From NCBI GenBank assembly GCA_025526935.1, contig JAHLKD010000079.1, positions 219,245-283,244 of the forward strand: a stretch of 64,000 nucleotides of DNA. Reading direction: 5' to 3'. Of the stretch, positions 10,103 through 23,300 are shown piece by piece; within the stretch, counting starts at the first letter, position 1, and every line of letters begins with the position of its first letter. A program made the position numbers and the translations under genes. Origin of the DNA: Cladochytrium replicatum (Eukaryota; Chytridiomycota; Chytridiomycetes; Cladochytriales; Cladochytriaceae). The notes beneath the pieces were generated by a model. The model did no database searches. It saw nothing but the letters and a program-made list of their open reading frames with translations, and was not told where the DNA came from.

Positions 10103-10600
10103 CTGTCGGGGTGGACAGAATCTTATTGCTAGTAAAATTGATAGAGAGGTTAGCTGTACTTGATAGAGATCACTGAAGTACCGTCAATGAGTTGAGAAAG
10201 TGTCCGGGTGGACAGAATCTTATTGCTAGTAACATTAATAGAGAGGTTAGCTGTACCTGATAGAAATTACTGAAGTACCGTCAATGAGTTGAGGAAGTGT
10301 CCGGGTGGACAGAATCCTATTGCTAGTAACATTGATAGAGAGGTTAGTTGTATTGGATAGAGATCACTGAAGTACCGTCAATGAGTTGAGAAAGTGTCCG
10401 GGTGGACAGAATCGTATTGCTAGTAACATTGATAGAGAGGTTAGTTGTATTGGATAGAGATCACTGAAGTACCGTCAATGAGTTGAGAAAGTGTCCGGGT
10501 GGACAGAAAATACATGCCTCGATGTCTGTTGTGATGCAAAATTGTTTGATACATACAAAACTTATATTGCGTCTTCTTGGAAAGTGTCCGCGTGGACAGA
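10103..10600. repeat. 97-bp tandem repeat with TGTCC-GGACA palindromes
   Basis: The motif GTGTCCGGGTGGACAGAA recurs at 10200, 10297, 10394 and 10491, exactly 97 bases apart. A first degenerate copy lies at 10103 and a last variant (GTGTCCGCGTGGACAG) near 10583. The units also share the words TTATTGCTAGTAAC, GATAGAGAGGTTAG and CTGAAGTACCGTCAATGAG. Each unit contains a 5-bp inverted repeat (TGTCC/GGACA) with a 4-bp loop. It lies just upstream of the coiled-coil gene start at 9936. Confidence 0.9.
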
Positions 10601-10627
10601 AAGAACAATAGCTTCGTTTTAGATTCT

Positions 10628-10800
10628 CTATCACATCGGGTTTTACTCGGGTCTGACTTTTGACCCGAGAAGGGTTTTCCTACTGGACCCGATACCCGAC
10701 CCGGATCCGACCCGAAAATTTTCCATGAAAACCCGGCACTCGGGTCGGGTACAATTAGTCAATGGACCCGGACCCGACCCGAAAGACCCTAAAACCCGCC
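10628..10800. repeat. GGGTC/GACCC-rich repeat block, copy 2
   Basis: Same motif style as 7960-8140: CGGGT, GACCCG, CCCGACCCGG and complements at irregular spacing with internal fold-back potential. The two blocks flank the damaged coiled-coil gene and its 97-bp array, which may mean that the whole 8-10.8 kb segment is one element or insertion. Confidence 0.6.
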
Positions 10801-10912
10801 GATCCTTCAGCATCCACCCATTTTTGGGCTTTTGGGGCTCTGGCCAAGGTAACAACCATGCAGGAGCAATCCCATCAACAAACCACCCAGCCGTGAAGCA
10901 ATCGTAGGCAAA

Positions 10913-11045
10913 GCAAACCATTCTGGGTATCAGGGCCTCCCACTCCTCCAGAGGTCACGCTATTGGGAAAAACACAAAGCAAACCATTCTGGGTATCAGG
11001 GCCTCCCACTCCTCCAGAGGTCGCGCTATTGGGAAAAACACACAA
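10913..11045. repeat. 66-bp tandem duplication, two copies
   Basis: The unit beginning GCAAACCATTCTGGGTATCA is present at 10913 and again at 10979 with one or two differences (CACGC/CGCGC). It has no coding support. Confidence 0.85.
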
Positions 11046-12640
11046 GTTCAAGGTCTGCCAAACAACTTTGAGCATTTTCCACCGCCAGGAAGCTCAGGTG
11101 CTTGCTCAACTCCAGGCAGCTCTACTGTAGGAGCCTCGCTAGCAATATTACAATGTGAGCAACAACAAGCAACTCCGGGACATGCACAACACCTCGCTAC
11201 TCTGGGGGCACCAGCATACCAGCAATTTAGAACCTCGCAGTATGATCCCTGCTGTCAGTCAAGCAAACCACTTGCGCAAACTGCATATGAAAATAATCAC
11301 GCACTCCACCCTGCTTTGCTTTCATTAAAAGGCAAACAGGTACAATTGGCAAATCTGAATCGAGGGGAACTGCAAGATCGTTTGCGTGGCCGCTCTCAAA
11401 TCTTCCCTCCGCGGTCAACAGGCAAAGGACTGCTGCGAATATCCAGGACGAGCAACTAGAAGAGAAATTTTTGCTGCTGCATGACTTCCAGGACCGAGGA
11501 CACTCACCGCCGGCAGGCTATTCATCTTCGAGCAGAGCTTCTGTGAGCTCATGGCCTTCACATGGCTCAGGCTATTCAAAAGTTTCTGAAGATTGGATCT
11601 GAAGCCATTTTGGAGACCGGCCACGCAACGCAGTCGAATCAATAATTTTGTTTGGGCAGCTCAACCTAGGCCAACAGCTTGTGTTCCTGTTTGATCAGGT
11701 TCAGTCGCTTCAAGATGGGAGACCAGATTTGATATGTACAAAAAGACTGTTTAAAAACAGCTGCTAACTCAACAAGAGTCCAGAATGCAATAGGTCGTGA
11801 TAAGTTCGGAGTGACTCAGGAAGAAAATTTGCAAGAAGAAGTACCAAGATAGGAAGCTGTTGCAACAGCACTTCAAGAGAAGCAACATGAATTTTTGTGA
11901 ATAGCATTAATTTCTTTGAAGCTTTTCTGAGCAATCAAACTCCCACTTGATAATATGAGGGAAGCCATTTGGACTGAGAGCCTAATTCAGTGTGGCCACA
12001 CCAAAAGTCAACGTCAACGAGCTGCTCTTCTGACACTATTTACACTATTTAATTGCTTTTCTTCAAAATCATTCCTCGTTTACAGTTTAAGTTTTTATGA
12101 GACAATTACTTATTGACTATGTATCTTGGCAATCGCACCCAGTCTTATAACAGCACACGCGACAGTGTCACTAGCACTCTTGCCAGAGTTGAGCATGGTC
12201 GTGGCGGTGTCAAATGTGGTCGCAATTGTTGAATTATAGTTTTCTTCATAAAATTTTGTTTAGCAAAAAAAAGGAACTCGCAGTGTCAAAAAGGTTTTAA
12301 CGACTGCGAGGTTCAAACCAAACCCTTTTCTTGTTCAGGCGGTGGTGAAACCACCACATTAAGTTTGTTCTCATCACTGAACTCCATTTGTTTAGTTTAT
12401 TGGCTATTTCAGACAAACGTTAGTTTAAGGGAATGTGATGGAAACTTGATGGATGTGCAAGATTTTACATTCGGGAATATTCTAGGGGAAGTGGTCGCAG
12501 GAGAGGCGGACGTGGTCCTGCCAGTCGGTGTGGAATATTGTGGTAGATCAGTGTAGTAGGAGTAGGGTATACTCTATTTGAACATGATTGAGTAGAGTCG
12601 ATCCTGAGAGTCATACATGCCATTCAATCAGCGTTGCATA
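11046..12640. other. Gene-poor stretch
   Basis: About 1.6 kb without a coding region I can support. Short frames only, no RNA gene, no clear repeat. Confidence 0.3.
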
Positions 12641-12769
12641 CTCTTATATGGCTTGATTACTAAACTACTATTCCCAATAAGCAAATATTACTGTGATTAC
12701 TAAGTATTGCTTCAATCAGACAATGGATTCTCTGTTCCTGTTCCTGTTTATGAACAAAGAATAATCTTG

Positions 12770-13020
12770 GACTGATGTAATGCGTTATGTAAGTAATATT
12801 ACCATATTTGGTAACATCATAGAAGACACATAAGTACACGTTTCCACCATGATAAATACATTTTACTTTTCCTGCGTAACCGATTGTTATCAGCTTATTA
12901 TAACTTACAGGTCTCTCTGCACCCCGCATAGAGAATCCCTGGGCATCTCCAGTCCATCTATTATGTAGTAGTGTGTTACGTGTATAGTGGTTAAAGTGAC
13001 TGTAGCAATAGAGTCCTGTA
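12770..13020 (-). repeat. Dispersed ~250-bp repeat, copy 1
   Basis: The minus strand here matches plus-strand 51911-52166 over about 250 bases by eye (roughly 75-80% identical). Shared words include ACAGGACTC, AGATGGACTGGAGA, GCAGAGAGAC and ACTTATGTGTCTTCTATG. Neither copy has an intact frame (143- and 64-codon frames only). No poly(A), terminal repeat or tRNA-like box was seen. Likely a piece of an old mobile element. Confidence 0.75.
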
Positions 13021-13030
13021 ACATTCATAA

Positions 13031-13472
13031 TCCAACAGTGGGGGCCGGAGTCGCAGTGCCAAAGAACTTGATGATAACAAAGACAAACCAAATGCGGAAC
13101 TGGAAGGCAAAAATGCCAAGCAAAAGTTCTTCTTCAAAGCCTTGGATGATTTTCTTAAGACACCACAGGGGACATCAATGCTACTGAGTGGAAAGAGTAT
13201 GACATGTCCTCTTGCACACATCAAATACGGGCGGTTACGTCTCTGTGTAAGGTACCTTGATTCTCTTGGTCACAGGACTAAGAGACCAATTGGAACCAGC
13301 ATCCAGTAATTGGAAAACTTGGAAATAGGAAGAGGAAGGTTGACGAGACCGGAGAGATAATATTGATGACCACTTTGATGACAGGATTGAGGAGGAACCT
13401 GAGGAGCCAGAGGATCAACTTGAGGATTATGAAGACTATTATGCCAATGGTGAAGATGGAGCAGGAGTTTGA
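13031..13472 (+). pseudogene. Remnant coding segment (Lys-rich then acidic)
   Basis: Two open stretches in different frames read like protein. The first is 13031-13309, containing KFFFKALDDFLKTPQGTSML and HIKYGRLRLCVRYLDSLG. The second is 13344-13472, an acidic tail (DNIDDHFDDRIEEEPEEPED). There is no ATG start, and I found no convincing intron that joins them. It sits directly beside the dispersed repeat at 12770-13020, so it may belong to the same old mobile element. Family not recognised. Confidence 0.3.
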
Positions 13473-14338
13473 GGTTCCTCTGTTCCATTACAGATCATAT
13501 TAAAGAATTGCTAAGTCACTTCGAAAGTTTAAAATGCATGGGTAGAAAACTACCTGCTGAGCTCATGTATTCTTGCAAAAGCCGTCAATAGTTCTTCAGT
13601 TAAATTGGTCATCTGTTTTTCAATTAGATTGAGATAATTTTGAATGTTTGTAAACCGGAACCCTGGGTTTCAATTGTATAGCAATCATGTCCAACCAAAG
13701 GAATTTCAAATTGGTTGGGTTTGGGGCGTTTTAAGAGTTTTCACTGGCCAGTTTGGTTTATAGTGCACTAGTGCAATAGTGCTATTTCTGTTATTATCAG
13801 TATCGAGTTGCTACCCATAAACCAGATAAAGGTATTGAATTGCGGTAAAATACGGTGGTTCGCTATCTTCAGAGGCAGTAATGGGAAGGTGGATAAGCGA
13901 GGTATGAGTTTAGAAGCTGTCTAGTTTATTTTTTGGGGGCTTTTGCTCCGTATATGCAGAAACAAGAAATACATTGCATAACCAATGAGTTCTCATTAAT
14001 GCCATAAAAGGATATATGGAACAGCTGCATGATGGTCGGCTCACCGCTAGCCGTGGCGTTACCAGCAGCTTGCTTTGCCACGCCGCACTTCCGTGGCGTT
14101 CGGTCCCCATCACGTGCCACTTCCCCTTGCTCGGTTGTCCGTCTTTGCCCCCGAGAACTGAGAGCTGAGAACGGTATCTCGATTCGATCTTGAATTCTTG
14201 TTGGGCGTGTTACAACGCTGGACGTTCTGTTTCTGCGGGGCTCTGGTTTCTCTCCTCTGAGTGTATGTACTCGCCCTGCTCACTCATGCAAACACCCCAC
14301 CAACCAAACTGTTTGTTGCAGCATCCACACGAACCGTC
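13473..14338. other. Upstream region of the giant membrane protein gene
   Basis: About 860 bases with no supported ORF. The last 200 bases are pyrimidine-rich and probably hold the promoter and 5' leader of the gene at 14339. A small upstream exon with a signal peptide could hide here, but I could not identify one. Confidence 0.35.
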
Positions 14339-17300
14339 ATGCCTCACAAAGATGGTGCCCACCACTTTGCTCCCCCGCCAACCCTAGATTTAAATGGTGG
14401 AGCTCCCGTACCTGCCGTCACTCCCTTGACTGACTCGCTGAAACCTACAACTCCAACAACGTCCTCTATCTCTTCTTACTCACTCTCTGATTTGTCAACC
14501 GCCCCTGAAGATTCTTCTCGACCTGTCATTAGAGCAACTACCGCTCCGAGTCCTTTTGTTCCTCCCACGAGTACAATTAACGTCGCCTTCGCCCCTTCCA
14601 GCGCCGCACCTGAACCGATCGCGCTCCATGCCCTTGCCGCTCAAAATCGGTTCACATCCGAAAATGATGTTGGAACAAACGCAACGCAGCCTGTTGGAGG
14701 GACGAATATGCTCGCGATCGGGTTCGGTGTCGTTGCTTTCGCCGCAGTTCTCGTTGTCGGCCTTGGTGTTATTGGGAGGATGAGAGAGTCTGCACGACGA
14801 CGAAGGAGCGATGAAGAGTTGGGTGGTGGCGGGACGTCAGCTGTCGATGGTGGGATGGGCGGAACGCTACAGCGTGCCCTGAAAATGTTCCGTGGTAGCG
14901 GAGCGAGGCAGTCAAAGGCACAGCCTGAATTGCCCTACGTCGACCCTGGCTCGTTGAAAGTTACGCGCGTGCGGGATGGGAATGGGCAGGATCGCAACTC
15001 TACTGCTGGTCGATGGGGTGAGCAGTATGTTTATGCGTCAATGGAGCTACATGGCCCGAATCAATACCAGTCGCAGTACCCACCACAACAGTACCATTCT
15101 GGAAATGCCATCCCATCCTTCCCCGATATGACCGAACTCCAAACAAACCCCTTGGACTCTGTTCGAGGATCTTCCGTTAAAACCCCCCGTATGTCAATCT
15201 TGACCCGCGATCTTTCGCCACCTAGAGAACCTCCAATGCCCATCCACCCCTCTGCGATGAATATCCAAGCCCCGATGTTCCAACAACAATCTATCTACTC
15301 TGCACCTCTGCAAAAGCACGAATCTCTTTCGGGTGGTCGCCGGGGACGTCCACCCGCACCCATCTACACCGGCAAGGAGAAGCAACTCCCGGCCGAACCG
15401 ATGGGACCCATGCAGGTTTTTAAGGCTGTTACAAACACCCAAACCTCTCCCCTGCGGATACTTTTTCCACACAACCAACCTCAAGGAGTGATTGACCATA
15501 CCCAGCCCTCGATGTCCAGAAAGTCAGTTCTTCCCGTTGCACCGCCAGAACAGCACTCGCGACACTCTGTAAGGAGCACCGCATTTGTCGATATCCCGCA
15601 GTACCCTTCCAACCACCGCCACCAATTGTACCAACCCGTGCCACCAATGGCCCAACACCAACCTGAGCACATTCCCGAACACCACCAGCCTGCCGACTTC
15701 GACACGCTCCAGCGAGCGATGCCTTACGTGCCGAAACGGAAGCAGAGCCTCGGCCACGTCGTCGAACACTTGGCCAGCATGATCCCGCCGCCTCCGGGAC
15801 CACCACCCCCCCAGCTCCTCAACAGGAGCATCGAACTCCAGAACCAGCAGCGTCGTGAATCAACATACGCCCCGCCCACGGAGAACCAGAGACGCAAGTC
15901 TTCGGCGGGGCAGGCTCAGTTACGCGACACGCTCGAGCGACGCGCGCACCAACAACAACGGAAAAGCTCAGTTGGACACATCAAGAATAGTCTTGAGAGA
16001 AACTCAGAGCTTCGTAAAGCGTACGTCCAGCCTGAGGAATCCATGGAGAGGAGCGTGGAGTTCCCCTTCCGTCCGCACTCTGTTGTGCATCCGTCTGTGG
16101 TTGTGGAGCCCTCGTCGCTCAGCTCGTCGCACGGTTCGTCGACCCTGGTGAACGCGATCAAGTTTGGAAGTTTGGAACGGGAAAAGTCGTTTATTGACGG
16201 TGAGAACCTTACTGTGCCGGACGCACGGGATGCGTTGTCGACTAGGGTTATGTACGATCTTAGGGTGCATGGTAAGCGTGACATGATTTATGTTGTCTTG
16301 TATTTTGTTCATTTTGTTGTGCTTTTGGCAGGAAACTATACTGGCCACCGAGCTTCTCACATGTCTTTGGAAGTGGAGCTGCCCCAGTCGCCTTACGTCG
16401 CGTCCGAAGCCGTCGTCGCTGAGAACGGGACGGAGATCCAGTTCATCCCGCGGCCGGCGTCGACCAGAGCAGGTCGTGTCGTACTTCAGCACCTGAAGGA
16501 CGAAGGCACGGTCTCCAAAAAGAACCCGAAGAAGTCCCGTCAGCCGATGTTCGTCCCTCCTCCTCCGCCAAAATCCCTCCCGCCTCAGAAACAGCACCAA
16601 CCCCTGCTCGTCCGGACTCACACCCAAAACAAACGCGTCTCGATCACAAATATTCCCGAAGAGGTTGCGGGTCCGCTGAAACGCACGCACTCGCGCGGTA
16701 GACGTCCTTCGACTCTTACGATCCCGAAACCTGCGCCATACCTCCCCGTCATGCCCCCGAACGTCGAGATCCAGTCCTCCGCCGCCCCGCGGTCCTCAGA
16801 CGTCATCTCCATCTCCGACGTCGTGAATGCCTATGTTTCCCTCCGCACACCGAACCCCGTCTCTGCGCTCCTCGAGCAGCCCTCTCCCAAACGAAGGAGC
16901 GTCCTCGCGGTCGAGACCCCGCGAACGTCGCTGCTCGAATCGTCCAAGGAGAAAGACGACGCAGAGTACAGTTGGTCTATCCCCGCGACCCCGCAGCTCG
17001 AATCGAATGCCGACACCGTTGCGGTGAATACGACCCCGATCTTCAAGCTGCGTCCCCCGCGGCGCACAGATTCGCTCCTCGCGACGGTGCTGAGCAAAGG
17101 TATCCCAATCATATGCACCACCGACCAGATCGACGAAGGCGTGGAGGCATTCGAGGCGCTGCGTAGTGCAGTGGAGAAGAGCATTGCAGAGATCGAGCTC
17201 GTGGACTCGATTCGGGAGAGTGAGGACGAGACGACGATGGTACAGGCCGTGATTGGGATGTTTGAGAGTGAGGTTGAGAGACAACTGGTTGATTCGGGAG

Positions 17301-20300
17301 AGAAGGAGGTGGCGGAAGAGGATGATGAGGAGGAGATGGAGAGCGAGACGAGTAGCTTTGTGTTGCACCCCAGTCGGTCGCCGACGCTTGTGGAGGAAGA
17401 CGACTTGTTCGTGCCGGTGATTGTGCCGGAGGAAGACGAGAAGAAGAGGGAGGTTGTGCTGAACGATGAGCGAGCAGTGATGGGTGAGTTACTTTTAGCA
17501 AGTCTGGCAACATCGACTGACTTGTTAAAGAAGATCATGCCCCCGAAGTGCCTCCGAAAGACTCTCCTGTCGAGGCTGAAATGCTTTCGAAAGTGCAAGC
17601 TCAGTACCTCGGTCACAATGTAACTCCTATGCGCTATATTGAGAAGAGTGAGGTCGAAACAACAGTTCAAGCACGCTCGCTTAGCCACGATGTTACAATG
17701 TCGCGCCCCACAGACAAAGTTGGTGCACAGGTCGTTGTACCGAGTGAACAGGAGACACTTGTGGCCTCCCATGCAATTCACAACGAGAATCGTCCAGCTC
17801 ACAATATGATCTCCTCGCGGTCGATAGCACAAGACGAGGCAGAAACTCCTCGTTCTGAAGCTGCGTACTTTGCTAAAGCCGTCCCAGTTCAAACAGCAAA
17901 AGTCGCTTCGGTTGCTGCAATCATTGCCACGGAAAAGAGCAAACATGCTGCTGCTACGGTGGGTTGCGCAAATCACTCACTCTCGGAAACATTTTAATTA
18001 TATTTTATACCACCAGGAATTGGAAGCTTCATCCAAACTTTATGATCGAAGCAGGGAGAAGCCCAAGATGGCAATTGCTGAGGTGAAACAGGCGGTAGGA
18101 AGCTCCGTGCGAAACGTTTCTGCTTTGGAGGTAAGACCGAAAACCTCGAAGACGATGAATCATTTCTAAGCTTCTCATTTAGAACATGGAGGAGCAAACT
18201 CAAGATCAGCACCAAAGCATATCGATGCCAAGTGCTGCTGTCATCGATTTGAAACAGACAGACGCCATCTCGATTGGGGACGTTCTAATCCCGCAGATTG
18301 ATTTGAAGGAGTTTGTGGAACCCAAAATGGACGGGGACACCTTCGTCCTTCCGCTCTACGTTGACAACAACATTGAGGCCGCTGCACCCGCTTTCGTCGA
18401 GAAGAGGTTGAGTGAACCCGGCTTAGGTGGATCGTTCGTGCTTCCCAGCTTTGTTGTCGAGATGGACGAATCTCAGCCCAAGATCGAGCTTGACGTTAAA
18501 GAGAAGGATCTCGTGCCGGTGCTTCCGCACTTCATCGTCGAAGATGGATTCCAGACCGAGATGGTGACTGCTGCTGACGTTCGTGTGGAGGAGAGCTTGC
18601 CTGTATTCCCAGTGATTATTGCAGAGGAACCAGAAGTATTTTCGCCGCTCATGGTCGATTTGGAGAATGACGAAGATCTGTGCGTTTTCCCGCACTTTGT
18701 TGCAGATGATGGAGTGCCAGCAAATTACTCAACGGTCCAGAAGGAGCACGAGATATTGGGCTCGCGCTCAATGGGCATGAACGCTTCTGTCTTCTCAGTT
18801 TCCAAGCTGCTAACAGAGGAGACAGTCGATGACATTGTTGTCATCCCACAGATTGTCATGGACGACATGGAGATTCGCGAGCTGGTTGCGGCCGTGGAGG
18901 CTTCGGACGATGACTATTGTGTCCTTCCGGTAATGATTGCAGAACAGAATGTTGCCACGGAGCTTGTTGTTTCCCACTCTGCGCCTGTGGAGAAGGATCT
19001 CGTGGTGCTCCCTCACTTCGTTCCTCAGAATACTCGTTCAGTGGACTTTGTAAACTACGACAGCAAGGAGTTCATTCCTTCAACGTCAGCCGACGACGTT
19101 ATTCCAGTGCTCCCAGTGGTACTTCCGTTAGAGGAGGAAGTAAAGTTCCATGAGGTGCTTTCAAGTAAAGCGGTGGATGAATTCCCAGTGCTGCCAATTG
19201 TTCTGTCAGATGAGGAAGAATTACGCGACCTGGTTGCAGGCGTCGCTGAAGCGATCGAAAATGAATTCCCAGTTTTGCCGATAGTACTTTCCATTGAAGA
19301 AGAGTCGCGCGAAATCGTTTTCGAAACGGTTCGAGAACGATCGATCATCCAAGATGTTCCCATCTTGCTAACGATCATGTTCATCGACGACGAGGTACCA
19401 CGGAAGCTGAGCGAGCTTGTGTCGGAAGAGTCAGTTCACTCCGACGAGCTCTTCGTTATTCCTCAAGTGACATGTGAAGAGGCGGGTGCTCGTGAGTTGC
19501 TCTCGAACAGCGTTGCTGAAGAAGAGCCCTTAGCGGGATTCGAACTTGCTGTGCAACCGCAATTGGTGCACGCCGAGCAAGACTCGCGAGATCTCATTTC
19601 AGCCACCGTTCTCGAGTCCAACCGTGCGAAGGATGCAGAATTGAACGCTGTTCTTGCGGAGAGAGCATTGTCACGGGTAGTTGATGATTCTCAGGATAAC
19701 TCTGAGTACATCGTACTCCCTCTGCTGATGCAGATGGACAATGGGACTCGCAACTTGATCGCACCCTCCTTCCTTGAACAACTCAGATCTATCGAGGCAG
19801 CGGAGAACGCTCAATTGACGGAGCGTGCATTGTCATCAGGCGACAGTGAATACTCTGAGGATTCCAATCTTCTTGTGATGCCTCAATTCATTTCTGCGAG
19901 CCAACAGGCTCGTGAGTTGATTTCGGCGTCGACTCTGGAATCTGCGAGGTTGAAAGCTGCGGAGGTGACAGCAATCCTTGCTGAGAGGGCGTTATTGACT
20001 GAAACTTTCGATGGCGACTTTGAATTTGTTCTTCCACAGATATTCGCTTCCGATGAAACTAGCCGCGACTTGATCCCAGAAACGATTCTTGAGACTACGA
20101 GGACGAAAGCTGCAGAAGAGAATGCCATAATCTCAGAGAGGGCACTCTCGTCAGAGGTGGACGAGTTTGAATTCGAGTTCGTTCTTCCGCAAGTCTTGTT
20201 CCTTGATGCGCACTCGCGCGATTTGATATCTGCGTCCACTATCGAGTCCGTTAGGGCACAGGTTGCTCAGGAGCATGCCGTTCTCGCCGAACGAGCACTT

Positions 20301-23300
20301 TCTTCTGAGGAAGAATTTGAACACGATTTCGCGTTCCTACTGCCCCACATCACTTTTGGTGACGAGCAGATGTACAGCTTGATCTCAGCTTCTGCGCTGG
20401 AAACTATCAGGGTGAAATTAGCTGAGCAGCAAACCATCCTCGCGGAGCGCGCACTTTCTTCGGAAGTGGATGGAGACGAATTTGCATTTGTGCTTCCTCA
20501 AGTGATGTTCATCGGGGAGCTGGTGCGAGATTTGATTGCTACATCCACGATCGAGTGGATGAGTATCAATGAGGCCGAATCAAACGCAATTATTTCGGAA
20601 CGGGCGCTTTCATCAAGATCGGAGGAAGTGACTGGATCCGATCACTTCGTATTCCCGCAATTGATGTGCGTGGACGAACAAGAGCGCGAGCTTATCGAGC
20701 CATCAACTCTTTGGATGATGAGGTCGAAGGTTGCCTTTGCTGACGCAGAGGCAAACACCCTTCTTTCAGATCGTGCGCTTTCGTCGGACGTAGAGGAAAA
20801 TATGACATACTTCGTGCTCCCACAAATTATTGTCCCTGATTTAGCGATGCGTGACCTAATCGCATCTTCTACACTTGAGCAGATGAGGGTGAAACGATCC
20901 GAATCAGACGCGTCACTTACTGAGCATGCTCTGATGGAAGAGTTGGATGATGACTTCGAGCCTGGACTTTTCTTGCCTCAAATTATGTTGGCTGGTGATG
21001 ATCAGTCCGGGAGATTGATTTCGGTATCAGCGCTTGAAGTTGCGAGAGATAAACAGTCTGAGTGGAGCTCGATTATTGCGGAGCATGCTCTAACTTCTGA
21101 GACTGAACATGAAGATGCAGAAGATTTCGCATTAATCATGCCTCACATTGTTTTCTCTTCTGAGGAGAATCTTGATCTGATGTGGACAGAGTTGATCGCC
21201 ACTGATGATGTAACGATCCCTGTTCTCCCACAGATTCTGTCAATCACGGAAACAGAGTTCGGTATGGACTTGCCCGCACTTTTTGTCCCACTTCCTAACC
21301 TTTGGTTTTGTGCAGTGGTCCCCTCATCAAACAGAACTCAACGCGAATTGGACAGTGAATCCGCTCTCCTCGTTCCGCAGTTCCTCTGGGCTCGAGATGA
21401 GAAAAGTTCGTTTGAAGTTATTGCGGAAGAGCTCGATTCGTGCTGGTCTGATACAACATTGAATGAACTTGAAATCAAGGAGCGCGAGCATGATTTTAGC
21501 TCTTCGCGGGTTCAATCTACAAGCTCCATGCCTGAAATGAAGCCTGCGTTTTCAACAGATGCAGTTGAACAAGACTCCAAATCAGGTCGACGCCCTTCCA
21601 TTGCATCCATTGCAAACGCAACAATGCGTCTTCTGGCGCCCTCTGCGCCGACTGTGCCAACAAGACGCCAGAGGTTTGGTGTGTCCAACAGCATCACAGA
21701 AACCGCCGCGGACTATCTTGTGAATGGAAGCGTTATTCCTTCGGATGATGAAAAGAAGCCTGAATTGTGTTGCACTTCAACGAGAATCAGTGTGCAAACG
21801 ATGCTCAACACAGCGTTGAAGATCGCTGGTCAATCCAAGATTAAGTCAGTGCGCAAGCCTCGTTTCGCAATCGATGTTGGGTACAATGTATCTACCAGGC
21901 AACTTTCAGCTGCCTCTGGCAACAAAGCACTGATCACAACCATGGATAGTTATCTTGCAGATGAGCGTGTGGCTGACGGTGGATTGTTTGTTCTTCCGAC
22001 GCTATTACACGATGAATCGGTCTCAGAGAGCGCGGTATCTGGAAAAGTCAGCGAGCCATCACTCCTGCATGCCATTTACCGTTTGTATGCACCCGTAAAA
22101 TCGCAGAGAAAGACTCGTGGGCGATTCCAAATCGCGGCAGATTTTGATTCGGACGTTTTTGCATTTGCCACGATCTTACCAAACGACAGCGCACCTCGGG
22201 AGCTCATTGGAATGGCGAACCAAGTTGCTGAATCAACACTTCTAGCTAGTACTCTTCGGGTACATGGCCCTTTGATTGCGGGAGAGTCTCAACAGAAGAG
22301 GTTCACTGAAGTTCATAAGTGCACGGAAGAGATGACTCCGCTCGTTTTCCCAGTTATTGTCCCAGAAGAACAAATTTCGGCCGACCGTCTAGCAGACGAT
22401 GGCGTGGAGGACAACGATGGCGACGCATTTGTCATGGCACTGATCGTTCCGGAAGCAGTCCAGTCAATTGATCTTGTTAATCCGAAGATCGAAATTTCAC
22501 GTTCAGCTTTGCTTACGAGCACGATGAGACTTCATCAACCCGCTATTGTTCGCTCGCTAATGCAGCCATCAGAGGACGAAGATTTTGGCTCGGCTACGGT
22601 GGAGCCCGCTGCGTTCGCGTTGCCTGTTGCACTTTCCTTCGAAGAGGAGGTAGTTGGCCACCGCATTCATGTTGTGGAACAGGAGAGTCAGCAAATCGAA
22701 GGCTTTGTTATGCCCGTGCTTCTTCCTGAAGGTGGTGTCGCAGGCGATTTAGTGAAGCCCAGGTCTCGCATTCATGATGGTTCGCTATTTGTCAACACCC
22801 TCCGACTGCAGTCGGTCTCTCCTCGCCCTCTTGATCGGAAACGGTTCGCTTCGCTGGGGAAATCAAACGGTGTTTCTGAAAGTTTAATGGACGTCGATCA
22901 TATCGGCCTTCCAACGTTCATTTCGGAGAAGGCAAGCGATTCTACTATCTTGTGCGCGCGGTCTTCCCAAGTGTCTCGTGCCAGTATGCTTCGGTGCATG
23001 CTACAAACCTTGCGCCATGGCGTCTCCGTGAAATCATCAAAGAAACGCTGGATTGTCGAGGGGTCAGGAGTAGAGATGTCTGAGCTGCTGGTCTCTGCCG
23101 TATACCTCCCGGAAATGGATCACGAATTCTCTTTGCTCCCACAAGTGAAGGCAAATGTCGCTCGTTCGACTCTTCTGACAAGCTCCCTCAGAATGCAAAC
23201 CTCTGTGAGGCGTCAACTTTCCAAGCGATGGGTTAGTGCAACCCCTGCCGGTGATGAAACGGTTTTGCTCGGTCAGAAAGCACGTCCCAGTGCGCCAACC

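Noticed and set aside
10103-10600. CRISPR-like array
   Set aside because: The 97-bp units are repeated whole, without unique spacers, and this is a eukaryotic genome.
12660-13091. 143-codon minus frame
   Set aside because: It lies on the dispersed repeat; the second copy does not keep the frame.
14261-14338. Upstream extension of the giant protein (26 residues from GTG)
   Set aside because: It needs a non-ATG start; the first in-frame ATG is 14339.
16831-17976. 381-codon antisense frame on the minus strand
   Set aside because: It overlaps exons 2-3 of the giant gene, is Ser/Arg-rich as expected from the complement of GC-biased codons, and crosses an intron of the real gene.
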